From assembly GCA_005502925.1 (NCBI GenBank), contig SCPD01000006.1:62001-126000 (forward strand): DNA of 64,000 nt, written 5' to 3'. The DNA comes from Rhizobiales bacterium Y(2018). GTDB taxonomy: Bacteria > Pseudomonadota > Alphaproteobacteria > Rhizobiales > Aestuariivirgaceae. Below the pieces are notes generated by a model. It was not told the origin of the DNA and ran no database searches. It saw nothing but the letters and a program-made list of their open reading frames with translations. Position numbers and translations under genes: made by a program. Shown here in pieces: positions 35,740 to 45,440 of the stretch (position 1 is the first letter of the stretch; every line of letters starts with the position of its first letter).

Positions 35740-36510
35740 TCAGGCGGCCTCTTTGCGCTTCGGGTCCTGATGCAGCGCCGCATTGATGCGGGCATACCAT
35801 CTGGCGAATTCGGGCGAGCCGCGATCGCGCGGATGCGGCATGTCGATGGTCATGATCTCCTGGATGGAGCCCGGATGCGCCGACATCACCACCACGTCAT
35901 CGGCGAGGAACACCGCCTCGTCGACATTGTGGGTGATGAAGACGATGCTGAGGCCCAGCTGCTGCCAGAGGCGCAGCAATTCCTCCTGCAAGGTGGCGCG
36001 GGTGAGCGCATCGACCGCCGCGAAAGGCTCGTCCATCAGCACGACCTGCGGGTGGATGGCGAGCGCGCGCGCCACCGCCACACGCTGGCGCATGCCGCCC
36101 GACAATTCATGCGGATAACGATCGGCGGCATGGCTCATGCCGATCATGGCGAGCAGATCGTCGGACCGTTTGCGCCGCTCCGCCGCCTTCATGCCGGCGA
36201 CGCGCAGGCCGAATTCGACATTCTGGCGCACCGTGAACCAGGCGAAGAGCGCATATTCCTGGAAGACGACGCTGCGGTCGGGGCCCGGCCCCGAGATCGG
36301 TTTGCCGTCGAGCTGGACGCTGCCGGCGGTGGGCTTGAGAAAACCGGCGATGAGCTGCAGCAAGGTGGTCTTGCCGCAGCCCGATGGGCCGACGAGACAG
36401 GTGAAACGGCCCCGTTCGAGGCCGAGACTCACATCGCGCAAGGCCCAGGAGGGTGTGCCGCCGGTCCCGACATAGAGATGCGAAACATGCTCGATCGAGA
36501 TCAGCGGCAT
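35740..36510 (-). CDS. ABC transporter ATP-binding protein (SsuB/TauB-like)
   Basis: ATPase subunit of 256 residues. Walker A is GPSGCGKTT (about 40-48), the Q-loop is in VVFQEYALFAW, the signature is LSGGMRQRVAVARAL and Walker B is VVLMDEPFAAVD, followed by the H-loop in FITHNVDEA. I start at 36510 (MPLISIEH); a longer frame would run back into the solute-binding gene. The stop lies one base from the permease start region. Energises the importer encoded by the flanking genes. Confidence 0.92.
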   Translation of the reverse strand: MPLISIEHVSHLYVGTGGTPSWALRDVSLGLERGRFTCLVGPSGCGKTTLLQLIAGFLKPTAGSVQLDGKPISGPGPDRSVVFQEYALFAWFTVRQNVEFGLRVAGMKAAERRKRSDDLLAMIGMSHAADRYPHELSGGMRQRVAVARALAIHPQVVLMDEPFAAVDALTRATLQEELLRLWQQLGLSIVFITHNVDEAVFLADDVVVMSAHPGSIQEIMTIDMPHPRDRGSPEFARWYARINAALHQDPKRKEAA

Positions 36511-36515
36511 GATGT

Positions 36516-37529
36516 TCAGAGACTCACGCGGTCGGGAGCGGCCTTCTTCAGGGGCTCCGAAGCGATGAGGCCCGAAAGCAGGGTGCGGACATCCTCGGCC
36601 GGCTGTTTGGCGAGGCCGGAACTGATCGCCCATTCGGCCTGGCCGACGAGATCGTCGAGGAATGCCTTGTCGAGCCGGACCTGGAACTCGAAGACCGAGG
36701 TCATCTGGCGCACGAATTCGGCCTCGGCGCGCACGCGCGGCGCCACGATCTCGGGCCAGGAGGCGTTTTTGGACATGTAATCCTCGGCGGCGAGCAAAGC
36801 GCGCACCGCGCGGTCGCCGAGCTCGGGATTGCCCGCCAGCGCACCGTCATTGACGAGCAGCAATTGGTGGCTGACGAAGAATTTCTCGAGGCCCTCCTGG
36901 GTCATCTCGAAGATTTTGTCGGGGGCCGCATCGAGGGCGAGCTTGGAGGCCTGCGAGGTCCAGGCGAAGCCGTCGACATCGCCGCGCAAGGTGGCGGCGA
37001 GCATGTCGCTCGGATTGAGGTCGACGATCTTGACGTCGCTGTCCTTCAGGCCACCCATCGCCAGATAACGCGACAGCATATATTGGCCGCTGGTGCCGAC
37101 GCGGGTGCCGATGGTCTTGCCCTTGAGCGAGGAGGGATCCTTATCGGATGAGCCGCTCGCCTTGCTCATCGTCACTTTCATGTCGCGCGAATAGCGGCTG
37201 TAGCTCGCCAGGATCTTCGGCTTGAGGCCCTGGAGGGCGGCGAAGATCACCGGCGTATCGGTCGAGGTGGCGAATTGCGCCGAGCCGCCGAGCAGAGCCT
37301 GCATCGATTCGCGGCCCGTCGGGAAATCGAGGGCGGTGAGGGTCACGCCTTCCTTCTTCCAGGCCTCGATGCCCTCGGCGACGAAGGACAGGGCCCAGGT
37401 ATAACCGGTGCTGCCATAGGCGATGGTCGCGTCGATTGGGGCGGCTTCGGCCTTGGCGCCCCTGAAAGGTGTGGCGAGGAGGGCGGTACCGCCCAAGGCC
37501 AGAAGGGCGGAACGTCGGGTCAGCAGCAT
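36516..37529 (-). CDS. Periplasmic solute-binding protein (SsuA/NMT1-like)
   Basis: Binding protein of 337 residues for the adjacent importer. The N-terminal LLTRRSALLALGGTALLATP with an Ala-rich cleavage site is a signal peptide with a twin-arginine-like start. The fold is the NMT1/sulfonate-nitrate type (DFPTGRESMQALLGGSAQFATSTDTPV, LKGKTIGTRVGTSGQYML). Start at 37529 is supported by AAGGAG nine bases upstream. First gene of the operon running to the FAD protein at 31998. The substrate is unknown, but the co-encoded amidohydrolase suggests a compound with a hydrolysable C-N or ester bond. Confidence 0.9.
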   Translation of the reverse strand: MLLTRRSALLALGGTALLATPFRGAKAEAAPIDATIAYGSTGYTWALSFVAEGIEAWKKEGVTLTALDFPTGRESMQALLGGSAQFATSTDTPVIFAALQGLKPKILASYSRYSRDMKVTMSKASGSSDKDPSSLKGKTIGTRVGTSGQYMLSRYLAMGGLKDSDVKIVDLNPSDMLAATLRGDVDGFAWTSQASKLALDAAPDKIFEMTQEGLEKFFVSHQLLLVNDGALAGNPELGDRAVRALLAAEDYMSKNASWPEIVAPRVRAEAEFVRQMTSVFEFQVRLDKAFLDDLVGQAEWAISSGLAKQPAEDVRTLLSGLIASEPLKKAAPDRVSL

Positions 37530-37876
37530 TTGTTTTTTCTCCTTGTATGCCGGCAGTAACGTCATCCATCCGGTCCGGCAACTTGATTGACCGGTTTCTC
37601 ACAGCAAAGTGTGGCCCGTGGGCCAAATGAGAAAACTTCACGCCTAAGCCAAGATTTTCTAACGATTACTTGACGTTGTGTCGGGCTCGCGATGCGCGTC
37701 ATGGGGTGATCCCGGAAATCCTGGGTTGACAGGGACCCTGAGGACGCGTTTACTCAGATTACATTTGTTCCAGCAAAATTACAAAAGTTCAAAAGCTGCT
37801 GGAGGGACCGGATGGGAGGCCTCTTGATGACCGCAAGCCTGCGCGGTGCGACGATGTTGTGTGCCGGAGCGCCCGC
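37530..37876. promoter_or_regulatory. Divergent control region between two ABC transporter operons
   Basis: About 347 bases with no gene. A 14-bp palindrome TGGCCC-GT-GGGCCA (37612-37625) sits 83 bases upstream of the binding-protein start and is enclosed by GTTTCTCA (37594-37601) and TGAGAAAAC (37628-37636), giving a nested dyad. An AT-rich stretch (37755-37800) lies before the permease operon. No regulator gene adjoins, so the cognate protein is unknown. Confidence 0.45.
37726..37754 (+). promoter_or_regulatory. Candidate sigma-70 promoter of the MalFG-type operon
   Basis: TTGACA at 37726-37731, a 17-base spacer, then TTTACT at 37749-37754. The -35 is consensus and the -10 is poor. It lies about 120 bases before the permease ATG. 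Confidence 0.35.
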
Positions 37877-38797
37877 ATGAGCGACGCGGCGGTGGCGCAA
37901 AGCCGTTCGCCGGGCTCGTTGTGGCCCAAATGGCGCTGGCTTTCCTCCGAACATCCCTTGCCCTGGCTCCTGCCGGCCTCGGCGCTGATGATCATCTTCG
38001 GCATCTATCCGCTGCTTTATGCGCTGTGGCTGTCGCTGCATAAGCGCAACCCGGTGACGCGGGCCAATGTCTTCGATCCCGACTACAACTGGATGAAGGC
38101 TTTCGGCGATCAGCGCGTCTGGGACGCCATCGCCACCACCTTCCTCTATACCGGCATTGCGCTGGTCATCCAGCTGGTGCTCGGGCTTCTCATCGCGCTG
38201 CTGCTCGATAGCGACCGCAAAGGTTATGGCGTGCTCCGCGCCTTGATGACCTTGCCGCTTGTCGTGCCGCCCGCCGTCACCGGCATGATGTTCCTGCTCA
38301 TGCTCGACGGCTCCTTCGGCGTGCTGTCGCGCTCGCTCTATGCGGTGGGGCTGCTGTCGCCGCAATATCCGATCCTCGCCAACAGCTCGACCGCGCTCGC
38401 CGGCGTGCTGCTCGCCGATATCTGGCAATGGACGCCCTTCATGGTGCTGATCATGCTGGCGGGCTTGCGATCGCTGCCGAAAGAACCTTTCGAGGCGGCG
38501 GCGATCGACGGAGCCACGGCCGTCCAGGCTTTCTTCAAGCTGACGCTGCCGATGATGTCGAAGGTGATCGCCATCGCCGTGCTCATCCGCGGCATCGATC
38601 TGTTCCGCGTCTTCGACTATGTGAAGGTGATGACGGATTCGGGCCCGGGCACAGCCACCGAGACGCTCACCTCCTATTCGGGGCGCATCTATTTCAACGG
38701 CGATTTCCCCTATGCCTCGACGCTGTCGCTCATCACCCTCATCCTGGTGATCATCGCGTCGAGCCTGTTCATGAAGATTTTCCGGGTGAAGCTCTGA
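37877..38797 (+). CDS. Sugar/polyol ABC transporter permease (MalF-like)
   Basis: Permease of 306 residues of the carbohydrate uptake CUT1 type. Hydrophobic segments begin near residue 31 (LPWLLPASALMIIFGIYPLL) and the EAA loop is EAAAIDGATAVQAFFKLTLPMM (about 205-226). Start at 37877 (MSDAAVAQ). Its TGA overlaps the next permease ATG by one base (TGATG). Together with the second permease, the binding protein at 39749 and the ATPase at 44203 it forms a complete importer, probably for a polyol given the kinase and dehydrogenase genes in the same run. Confidence 0.9.
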   Translation: MSDAAVAQSRSPGSLWPKWRWLSSEHPLPWLLPASALMIIFGIYPLLYALWLSLHKRNPVTRANVFDPDYNWMKAFGDQRVWDAIATTFLYTGIALVIQLVLGLLIALLLDSDRKGYGVLRALMTLPLVVPPAVTGMMFLLMLDGSFGVLSRSLYAVGLLSPQYPILANSSTALAGVLLADIWQWTPFMVLIMLAGLRSLPKEPFEAAAIDGATAVQAFFKLTLPMMSKVIAIAVLIRGIDLFRVFDYVKVMTDSGPGTATETLTSYSGRIYFNGDFPYASTLSLITLILVIIASSLFMKIFRVKL

Positions 38798-39705
38798 TGG
38801 AACAGTCCCTTCCCAAACGCATCTTGCGCGACATCACCGCGGTCACGGTCGTGGCGATCTTCATGTTCCCGCTGTTCTGGTGGGCCTTGACCTCGATCAA
38901 GCCGATGTATGCGATCTTCAACAAGGATGAGGTCGTCGTCTTCGACTTCGTCCCGACGCTCATCAATTATGCCGTCGTGCTGCTCGGCTGGTCGCGCGCC
39001 GAGATCGCCATCGAAAGCGGCTCGACCTTCGGCGTCGGCGGCACCAGTTCCTACGATTCGCGCCAGACCATCATCGATTCGATCATCGTCGCCGTCGGTT
39101 CGACCGGGCTCACCATCATCCTCGCGGTCCTCGCCGCCTATGCCTTGTCGCGCATGCGGTTCCGCGGTCGCGAGGGCTTCCTCAACTGGGTGCTCGGCCA
39201 GCGTTTCCTGCCGCCGATCGCGATCATCGTGCCGCTCGTCGGCATGTACAAGGTCGCCGGCATGCGCGACACCGACAATCTCTTCCTCGGCTATATCGGC
39301 CTCATCGTCATCCATGCGCTGATGAACCTGCCGATCGCGGTGCTGCTGCTCAAATCCTTCTTCGACGACGTGCCGAAGGATGTCGACGAGGCGGCGATGA
39401 TCGACGGCGCGACGCGCTGGCAGACCTTCCTCAAAGTGGTGCTGCCGATGGTGCGGGGTGGTGTGGCGGCGGCGGCGGTGCTGTGCTTCATCTTCTCGTG
39501 GACGGAATTCCTGCTGTCGCTCTTCCTCACCACGATCATCCGCACCGTTCCGGTCAAGATCACCACTTTCGTCACCTCGACCGGCTCGGAATGGGGCTTC
39601 ATCTCTGCGCTTGGCACGGCGGCGATCCTGCCCGGCTTCATCTTCATTCTTCTGGTTCAACGGCATCTGGTCCGCGGCCTCACACTCGGCTCACTCAAGG
39701 AATGA
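38797..39705 (+). CDS. Sugar/polyol ABC transporter permease (MalG-like)
   Basis: Second CUT1 permease, 302 residues, with six predicted transmembrane segments and the EAA loop EAAMIDGATRWQTFLKVVLPMV (about 197-218). An insertion of about 40 residues between the first and second membrane segments (around FVPTLINYAVVLLGW to SSYDSRQTI) is typical of MalG-type proteins with a larger periplasmic loop. Start is set by the TGATG junction with the first permease; frames further upstream overlap that gene. Confidence 0.9.
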   Translation: MEQSLPKRILRDITAVTVVAIFMFPLFWWALTSIKPMYAIFNKDEVVVFDFVPTLINYAVVLLGWSRAEIAIESGSTFGVGGTSSYDSRQTIIDSIIVAVGSTGLTIILAVLAAYALSRMRFRGREGFLNWVLGQRFLPPIAIIVPLVGMYKVAGMRDTDNLFLGYIGLIVIHALMNLPIAVLLLKSFFDDVPKDVDEAAMIDGATRWQTFLKVVLPMVRGGVAAAAVLCFIFSWTEFLLSLFLTTIIRTVPVKITTFVTSTGSEWGFISALGTAAILPGFIFILLVQRHLVRGLTLGSLKE

Positions 39706-39748
39706 GCCGTGGACGAGCACATAACGACGCAACCCATGGGAGGAATTC

Positions 39749-41272
39749 ATGAGTTTCAAAGACCACGATAAGAAGACCTTTATCATCGACACCGCGCGCG
39801 ACTTCGCGGCGCGGCGCATCTCCAAGCGCGACTTCCTGCGCAAGACCGGCATGGCCGGCATCGGCTTCTCGGCCTTTGCCACCGGCCTCCTCGGCTCGAC
39901 GCGGCCCTTCCGCGGCAATCTCGGCGGCAATGCGGCCTATGCGCAGACGCCCGAAGAGATGACCAAGTGGCTGAAGGATGTCGGCGGCAAGTTCAAGGGC
40001 ACCAAGGTGCGCTACACCTCGGAAGCCACACCGCCGACCGTCGTTCTCAACCAGATCAAGGGTGAGTTCACCGAAGCGACCGGCATCGAGGTCGAAATCG
40101 AGATCGTGCCGCTCGAGCAGGTTCTCGCCAAGGCGACGCAGGACGTGCAGGGCCAGCTCGGCACCTATGACGTCTATTATCTCGACCAGTCCTGGGTCGC
40201 GACCTTCGCGCAGGACACGGTCGATCCGACGCAGTACTACAAGGACAAGCCCGATCTCGCGATGCCGGGCTTCGACTTCGACGACTTCTCCAAGCCGCTG
40301 GTCGAGGGTCTTGCTCTCTATGATGGGAAGTGGGCGGGCATTCCGTTCGACATCCCGATCTTCATCACCATGTATCGCAAGGACATCCTCGAGAAACATG
40401 GCATCAAGCCGCCGACCAATTTCGACGAGTTCACCGCCGGCGTGAAGGCGATCACTGAGGCCGAGAAGGCCAATGGTATCTTCGGCACCGGTCTCCAGGC
40501 CAAGTCGGGTCACTATTCGCTCGAATGCGACTGGACCGCGGCGGTGTGGGGCCATGGCGGCTCGATCTTCGGCAAGGACAAGAAATTCGCCGGCAATGAC
40601 GAGCAGGGCGTCAAGGGTCTCCAGTGGTATCAGGAGATGCTGAAGAACGCCCCGCCGCAGTCGACCGCGTCGACCTGGGACGGCCAGTTCCAGATGATGC
40701 ATGCCGGCCAGGTGGCGCTCGTCAACAGCTGGGACGAGTTCTTCCCGGGTCTCGATGCCGATGATTCGAAGGTGAAGGGCCTGTGGGAGCCGCTGCACCC
40801 GATCTCCTCGATGACCGGCGTGCGCGCCGTGGCGGATGCGGGCTTCGGTGAAATTCCTAATGTCGGTCACCAGGGCGGCTCGATCCTCGGCCTCTCGAAA
40901 TACTCGAAGAATCTCGACGCCGCCTGGATCTTCATGCAGTGGGCCTGCTCGAAAGAGATCATGACCCGCTGCACGCTGCTCGGCGGCTTCGCGCCGATGC
41001 GGCTTTCCTCCTTCGAGGATCCGCGCGTCAAGGCCAAGGCCGTCGTCGGCCCCGGCACCACGCGCCATCTCGAAGTGGTGAAGTGGACGATCGACAATGT
41101 CATGGCTTCCGAACCCGACATGCCCCTATGGGCGGGCTTCTCCAATAACGAGATCCCGGTCGAGCTCGGCAAGCTGCTCACCAATCAGGACTATGGCGGC
41201 GATGCCAAGAAGTGCATGGACAACGTTGCCAGCCTGATCAACAAGGCCGTCGAAGACGCCGGCCTTCTCTGA
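39749..41272 (+). CDS. ABC transporter extracellular solute-binding protein (sugar/polyol)
   Basis: Binding protein of 507 residues, type 1 extracellular family, longer than average. The N-terminus has a Tat-like motif in Lys-Arg form (SKRDFLRKTGMAGIGFSAFATGLLG), ending near AAYAQTP. Start at 39749 has GGGAGGA upstream. Central segments with Trp and Asp residues (VYYLDQSWVATFAQD, GIPFDIPIFITMYRKD) fit carbohydrate binding. A strong terminator directly follows (41287-41322), as is common after highly expressed binding proteins, so the downstream kinase genes should be less abundant. Confidence 0.9.
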   Translation: MSFKDHDKKTFIIDTARDFAARRISKRDFLRKTGMAGIGFSAFATGLLGSTRPFRGNLGGNAAYAQTPEEMTKWLKDVGGKFKGTKVRYTSEATPPTVVLNQIKGEFTEATGIEVEIEIVPLEQVLAKATQDVQGQLGTYDVYYLDQSWVATFAQDTVDPTQYYKDKPDLAMPGFDFDDFSKPLVEGLALYDGKWAGIPFDIPIFITMYRKDILEKHGIKPPTNFDEFTAGVKAITEAEKANGIFGTGLQAKSGHYSLECDWTAAVWGHGGSIFGKDKKFAGNDEQGVKGLQWYQEMLKNAPPQSTASTWDGQFQMMHAGQVALVNSWDEFFPGLDADDSKVKGLWEPLHPISSMTGVRAVADAGFGEIPNVGHQGGSILGLSKYSKNLDAAWIFMQWACSKEIMTRCTLLGGFAPMRLSSFEDPRVKAKAVVGPGTTRHLEVVKWTIDNVMASEPDMPLWAGFSNNEIPVELGKLLTNQDYGGDAKKCMDNVASLINKAVEDAGLL

Positions 41273-41286
41273 TACTCCCTGGACTG

Positions 41287-41322
41287 GGCGGAGACGGACC
41301 ATCCCGTCTCCGCCAATTTTTT
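41287..41322 (+). terminator. Rho-independent terminator inside the polyol operon
   Basis: GGCGGAGACGG (41287-41297) and CCGTCTCCGCC (41304-41314) form a perfect 11-bp stem with a 6-base loop, followed by AATTTTTT. It separates the transport genes from the kinase gene starting at 41333, so readthrough or another promoter must feed the catabolic genes. Confidence 0.85.
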
Positions 41323-41332
41323 GACCGGACTC

Positions 41333-42859
41333 ATGACCCGCGACCTCGTCATCGGCCTCGATTCCTCGACCACTGCCGCCAAGGCCATCGCCTTCGACCG
41401 CGACGGCAATGCGCAAGGTGAAGGCCGTGCCCAGATCGCGCTCGCCAATCCGCAAGCCGGCTGGTTCGAGCAGCGGGCGGAAGACTGGCGCCATTCCGCC
41501 GAAACCGCGATCCGCGAATTGCTCGTCAAGGTGAAGCCGGAACGCATCGCTGCCATCGCCATTTCCAATCAGCGCGAAAGCTTCGCGCAGTTCGACAGTG
41601 AAGACACGCCGCTGCGCCCCGGCACGTTGTGGCTCGACGAGCGCGGCCGTTCCGAGATCGAGCGGCTGGCGCAGAAGATCGGCCGCTCCGAAATCCATCG
41701 CATCTCCGGCAAACCCGTCGATCTGACGCCCTGCCTCTATCGCTGCGCCTGGTTCGACGCCCATATGCCCGACATGTGGCGCAAGACCGCCAAGACCGCC
41801 GAGGTCCATGGCGTCCTCATCCATCATCTGACCGGCCAATGGGTCACCTCAACGGCGTCCGCCGATCCGATGGGCCTCCTCGACATGGCGGCGCAGGACT
41901 GGTCCGACACGCTCATCGACGCCGTCGGCCTCACCCGCGCACAACTGCCCAAGCTCGTGCGACCGGGCCAGAAGATCGCCCCTCTCACCGAAGCAGCCGC
42001 CAAAGCGACCGGGCTCCCGCGTGATGTCGTGGTCGTGGCGGGTGGCGGCGACGGGCAATGCGCCGGCAGCGGCGCCAATGTCTTCGAGACAGGCCGCGCC
42101 TATCTCAATCTCGGCACCGCCGTCGTATCGGGAAGCTTCGGCGAGGCCTATGCCTATGATCCCGCCTTCCGTACCATGAAGGCGATCGCCGAGACCGGCT
42201 ATATCTATGAATCCTGCCTGCGCACCGGCACCTTCCTGGTCAACTGGATGGTGGAGCAGCTGTTCAATATCGACCCGACCCGGAACCCGCAGATCTTCAA
42301 GACACTCGAGGCGGAAGCAGCACTTTCGCCGATCGGCGCCAACGGCCTGGCGCTGGTGCCTTACTGGTCGGGTTCGATGACGCCTTATTGGGATCCCCAT
42401 GCGCGCGGTGTCATCGCCGGCCTCACCGCCTCGCACCGGCGTGGCGATGTCTATCGGGCACTTCTCGAAGGTGTGGCGCTGGAGCAGGCCATGGTCACCG
42501 AACGTATCGCCCGAGTGACGCAGCCGATCGATCATTTCGTCGCCATTGGTGGCGGCGCCGCGTCCGATCTCTGGTGCCAGATCATCGCCGATGCGACGGG
42601 CCGCAAGGTCGTCCGCTCGACCACCGTCGAGGCATCATCGCTCGGGGCCGCCGCCGCGGCGGCGACCGGTGTCGGCTGGTATGCTTCCGTGATGGAGGCC
42701 GCGCGCGCCATGACCGGCGATCTCACCAAAACTTTCACCCCGGATAGCCGGGCCCAGGCCCGCTATGCCGAACTCGCTGCCATCTATGCCGATCTCTGGC
42801 CGTCTCTGTCGAAGTGGAATGCACGCATGGCCGCCTTTGCCCAAGGAGCACCCCAATGA
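41333..42859 (+). CDS. FGGY-family polyol/ketose kinase (xylulokinase-like)
   Basis: Encodes 508 residues starting at the ATG at 41333 (MTRDLVIG), since the TTG at 41321 lies in the terminator T-run. The N-terminal ATP-binding DSSTTAAKAIAFDRDG (about 9-24), RESFAQFD and the C-terminal FVAIGGGAASDLWCQIIADATGR are hallmarks of FGGY kinases. Its stop overlaps the next gene by four bases (ATGA), so its product is probably the substrate of that dehydrogenase: a polyol would be phosphorylated, then oxidised. Glycerol-, erythritol- or xylulose-type substrates all remain possible. Confidence 0.88.
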   Translation: MTRDLVIGLDSSTTAAKAIAFDRDGNAQGEGRAQIALANPQAGWFEQRAEDWRHSAETAIRELLVKVKPERIAAIAISNQRESFAQFDSEDTPLRPGTLWLDERGRSEIERLAQKIGRSEIHRISGKPVDLTPCLYRCAWFDAHMPDMWRKTAKTAEVHGVLIHHLTGQWVTSTASADPMGLLDMAAQDWSDTLIDAVGLTRAQLPKLVRPGQKIAPLTEAAAKATGLPRDVVVVAGGGDGQCAGSGANVFETGRAYLNLGTAVVSGSFGEAYAYDPAFRTMKAIAETGYIYESCLRTGTFLVNWMVEQLFNIDPTRNPQIFKTLEAEAALSPIGANGLALVPYWSGSMTPYWDPHARGVIAGLTASHRRGDVYRALLEGVALEQAMVTERIARVTQPIDHFVAIGGGAASDLWCQIIADATGRKVVRSTTVEASSLGAAAAAATGVGWYASVMEAARAMTGDLTKTFTPDSRAQARYAELAAIYADLWPSLSKWNARMAAFAQGAPQ

Positions 42860-44187
42860 CGGAAGCCATGCGCGACTGGAACCAGCTCATCAGTGACGTG
42901 GTCGACGGCAGATGGGCCGATCCCGAAACCGGCAAGCCCGCCAAGGTGCCGTTCAAAACCATCCTCCTCGCTGACACGCTCGATGGCGGCGCCGCCGATG
43001 TGACGGCGCCCCTGAAGCTCGGCAAGAGGATCGCCGTCGTCTCCGACACCAATACGGTCGAGGCGATGGGTCGGCGCGTCGCCAGGGAACTGCAGACGTT
43101 GGGCACGATCGATGAGATCGTGATGCCCGGCAATATGGAATGCGACGAGCCGACCATCGCGGCTGTCCAAGAGAAGACCCGCCATGCCGACGCGCTAATC
43201 GCGGTGGGCTCGGGGGCGCTCAGCGACACCTGCAAATACGCGACCTTCAAGGACGGCAGGCCCTATGCCACCTTCGGCACCGCCGCCTCGATGAACGGCT
43301 ATGCGGCCTCGACCGCCTCGGTAACGCTCGCCAATGGCTACAAGACCTCGCTGCCGGCGCATGCGCCCAAAGGCATCTTTCTCGATCTCAAAGTGTCGGC
43401 CGACGCGCCGACCTGGCTCTCGGCGGCGGGCCTCGGCGACTGCCTGTGCCGCTCCACCGCGCAGATCGACTGGTGGGCGTCGCATCGCCTGTTCGGCACG
43501 TTCTATTCTCCGGTTCCTTACGTGCTGCAGAAGGACGATGAAGCGCCGATGCTGAAGGCCGCGTCCGGTCTCGCCAAGCATGAGGTCGCCGCCAATGGTT
43601 ATCTGCACCGCGTGCTCACTCTGTGCGGCTTGGGCGTCTGCTTCACCGGCATCTCGCATCATGGCTCGATGGGCGAGCATCAGGTGTCGCATTGGATCGA
43701 CATGTTTGCCGGCCCTGCCCATCCCGGCACCACCCATGGCCAGCAGGTCGGCGTCGCCTCGCTCGCCATCGCGCGGCTGCAGACCGAATTGCTCAAACTC
43801 GACAAGGCGCCCAGGATCAAGCCGACCCATATCGACGAAGCGGAATTCATCGACCGCTATGGCCGCGAGATCGGCAGCATGTGCTACGCGGAAGCGAAGA
43901 AGAAGGCTTTCGACAAGAAGGGCGCCGATGAGTTCAACGCCAAGCTGGCCGATCTCTGGCCGCAATTGCGCGAGGAGCTCAAAGCCTTCGTGATGGATCC
44001 GGCCGAGATGGAAAAAGCGCTCAAGGCGGCGGGCGGCCCGGTCACCGCGACGGACATGAATCTGCCGCGCAAGATCTGGCGCGATGCGATGAAATATGCC
44101 CGCGACGTGCGCAACCGCTGGTCCTTCCTCGACCTCGCGGATGATGCGGGACTTCTCGACGACTTCCTTTCACGTGATCCGCAATAG
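42856..44187 (+). CDS. Glycerol-1-phosphate dehydrogenase-like (AraM/EgsA-type) enzyme
   Basis: Metal-dependent NAD(P) dehydrogenase of 443 residues resembling sn-glycerol-1-phosphate dehydrogenases (bacterial AraM, archaeal EgsA). The nucleotide motif is GSGALSDTCKY (118-128). Predicted metal ligands are Asp195 (GLGD), His275 (MGEH) and His294 (THGQQV). Known members interconvert dihydroxyacetone phosphate and sn-glycerol 1-phosphate; here the coupled FGGY kinase and polyol importer suggest oxidation of a phosphorylated polyol. It is longer than AraM by about 50 residues, with an extended N-terminus and C-terminal helices. Confidence 0.85.
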   Translation: MTEAMRDWNQLISDVVDGRWADPETGKPAKVPFKTILLADTLDGGAADVTAPLKLGKRIAVVSDTNTVEAMGRRVARELQTLGTIDEIVMPGNMECDEPTIAAVQEKTRHADALIAVGSGALSDTCKYATFKDGRPYATFGTAASMNGYAASTASVTLANGYKTSLPAHAPKGIFLDLKVSADAPTWLSAAGLGDCLCRSTAQIDWWASHRLFGTFYSPVPYVLQKDDEAPMLKAASGLAKHEVAANGYLHRVLTLCGLGVCFTGISHHGSMGEHQVSHWIDMFAGPAHPGTTHGQQVGVASLAIARLQTELLKLDKAPRIKPTHIDEAEFIDRYGREIGSMCYAEAKKKAFDKKGADEFNAKLADLWPQLREELKAFVMDPAEMEKALKAAGGPVTATDMNLPRKIWRDAMKYARDVRNRWSFLDLADDAGLLDDFLSRDPQ

Positions 44188-44202
44188 GGACGGGGCAAAC
44201 TC

Positions 44203-45273
<1,071 letters not shown>

Positions 45274-45282
45274 GGTGCACTA

Positions 45283-45386
45283 CCGTCATCCCGGCGAAAG
45301 CCGGGATCCAATAAATTCTTTGGAAGCGGGCAGCGCTTCCCGGGTCGTGCTTATTGAATGGATCCCGGCTTTCGCCGGGATGACGG
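45283..45386. repeat. Palindromic dispersed element, copy A
   Basis: Perfect 28-bp terminal inverted repeats (45283-45310 and 45359-45386; the left begins CCGTCATCCCGGCG and ends GGGATCCA) enclose 48 bases starting ATAAATTCTTT. Same family as 51689-51792 and 61726-61828. It fills most of the gap between the transporter ATPase and the GpsA-like gene, so it may end or modulate transcription there. Confidence 0.9.
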
Positions 45387-45440
45387 AATAGGGGCGGTGA
45401 TCCGTGAGGAATGAGAGATGAGATATCGACGGTGTAGGAA

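Noticed and set aside
45283-45386. Insertion sequence
   Set aside because: About 104 bp, long inverted arms but no transposase frame; better described as a palindromic intergenic element.
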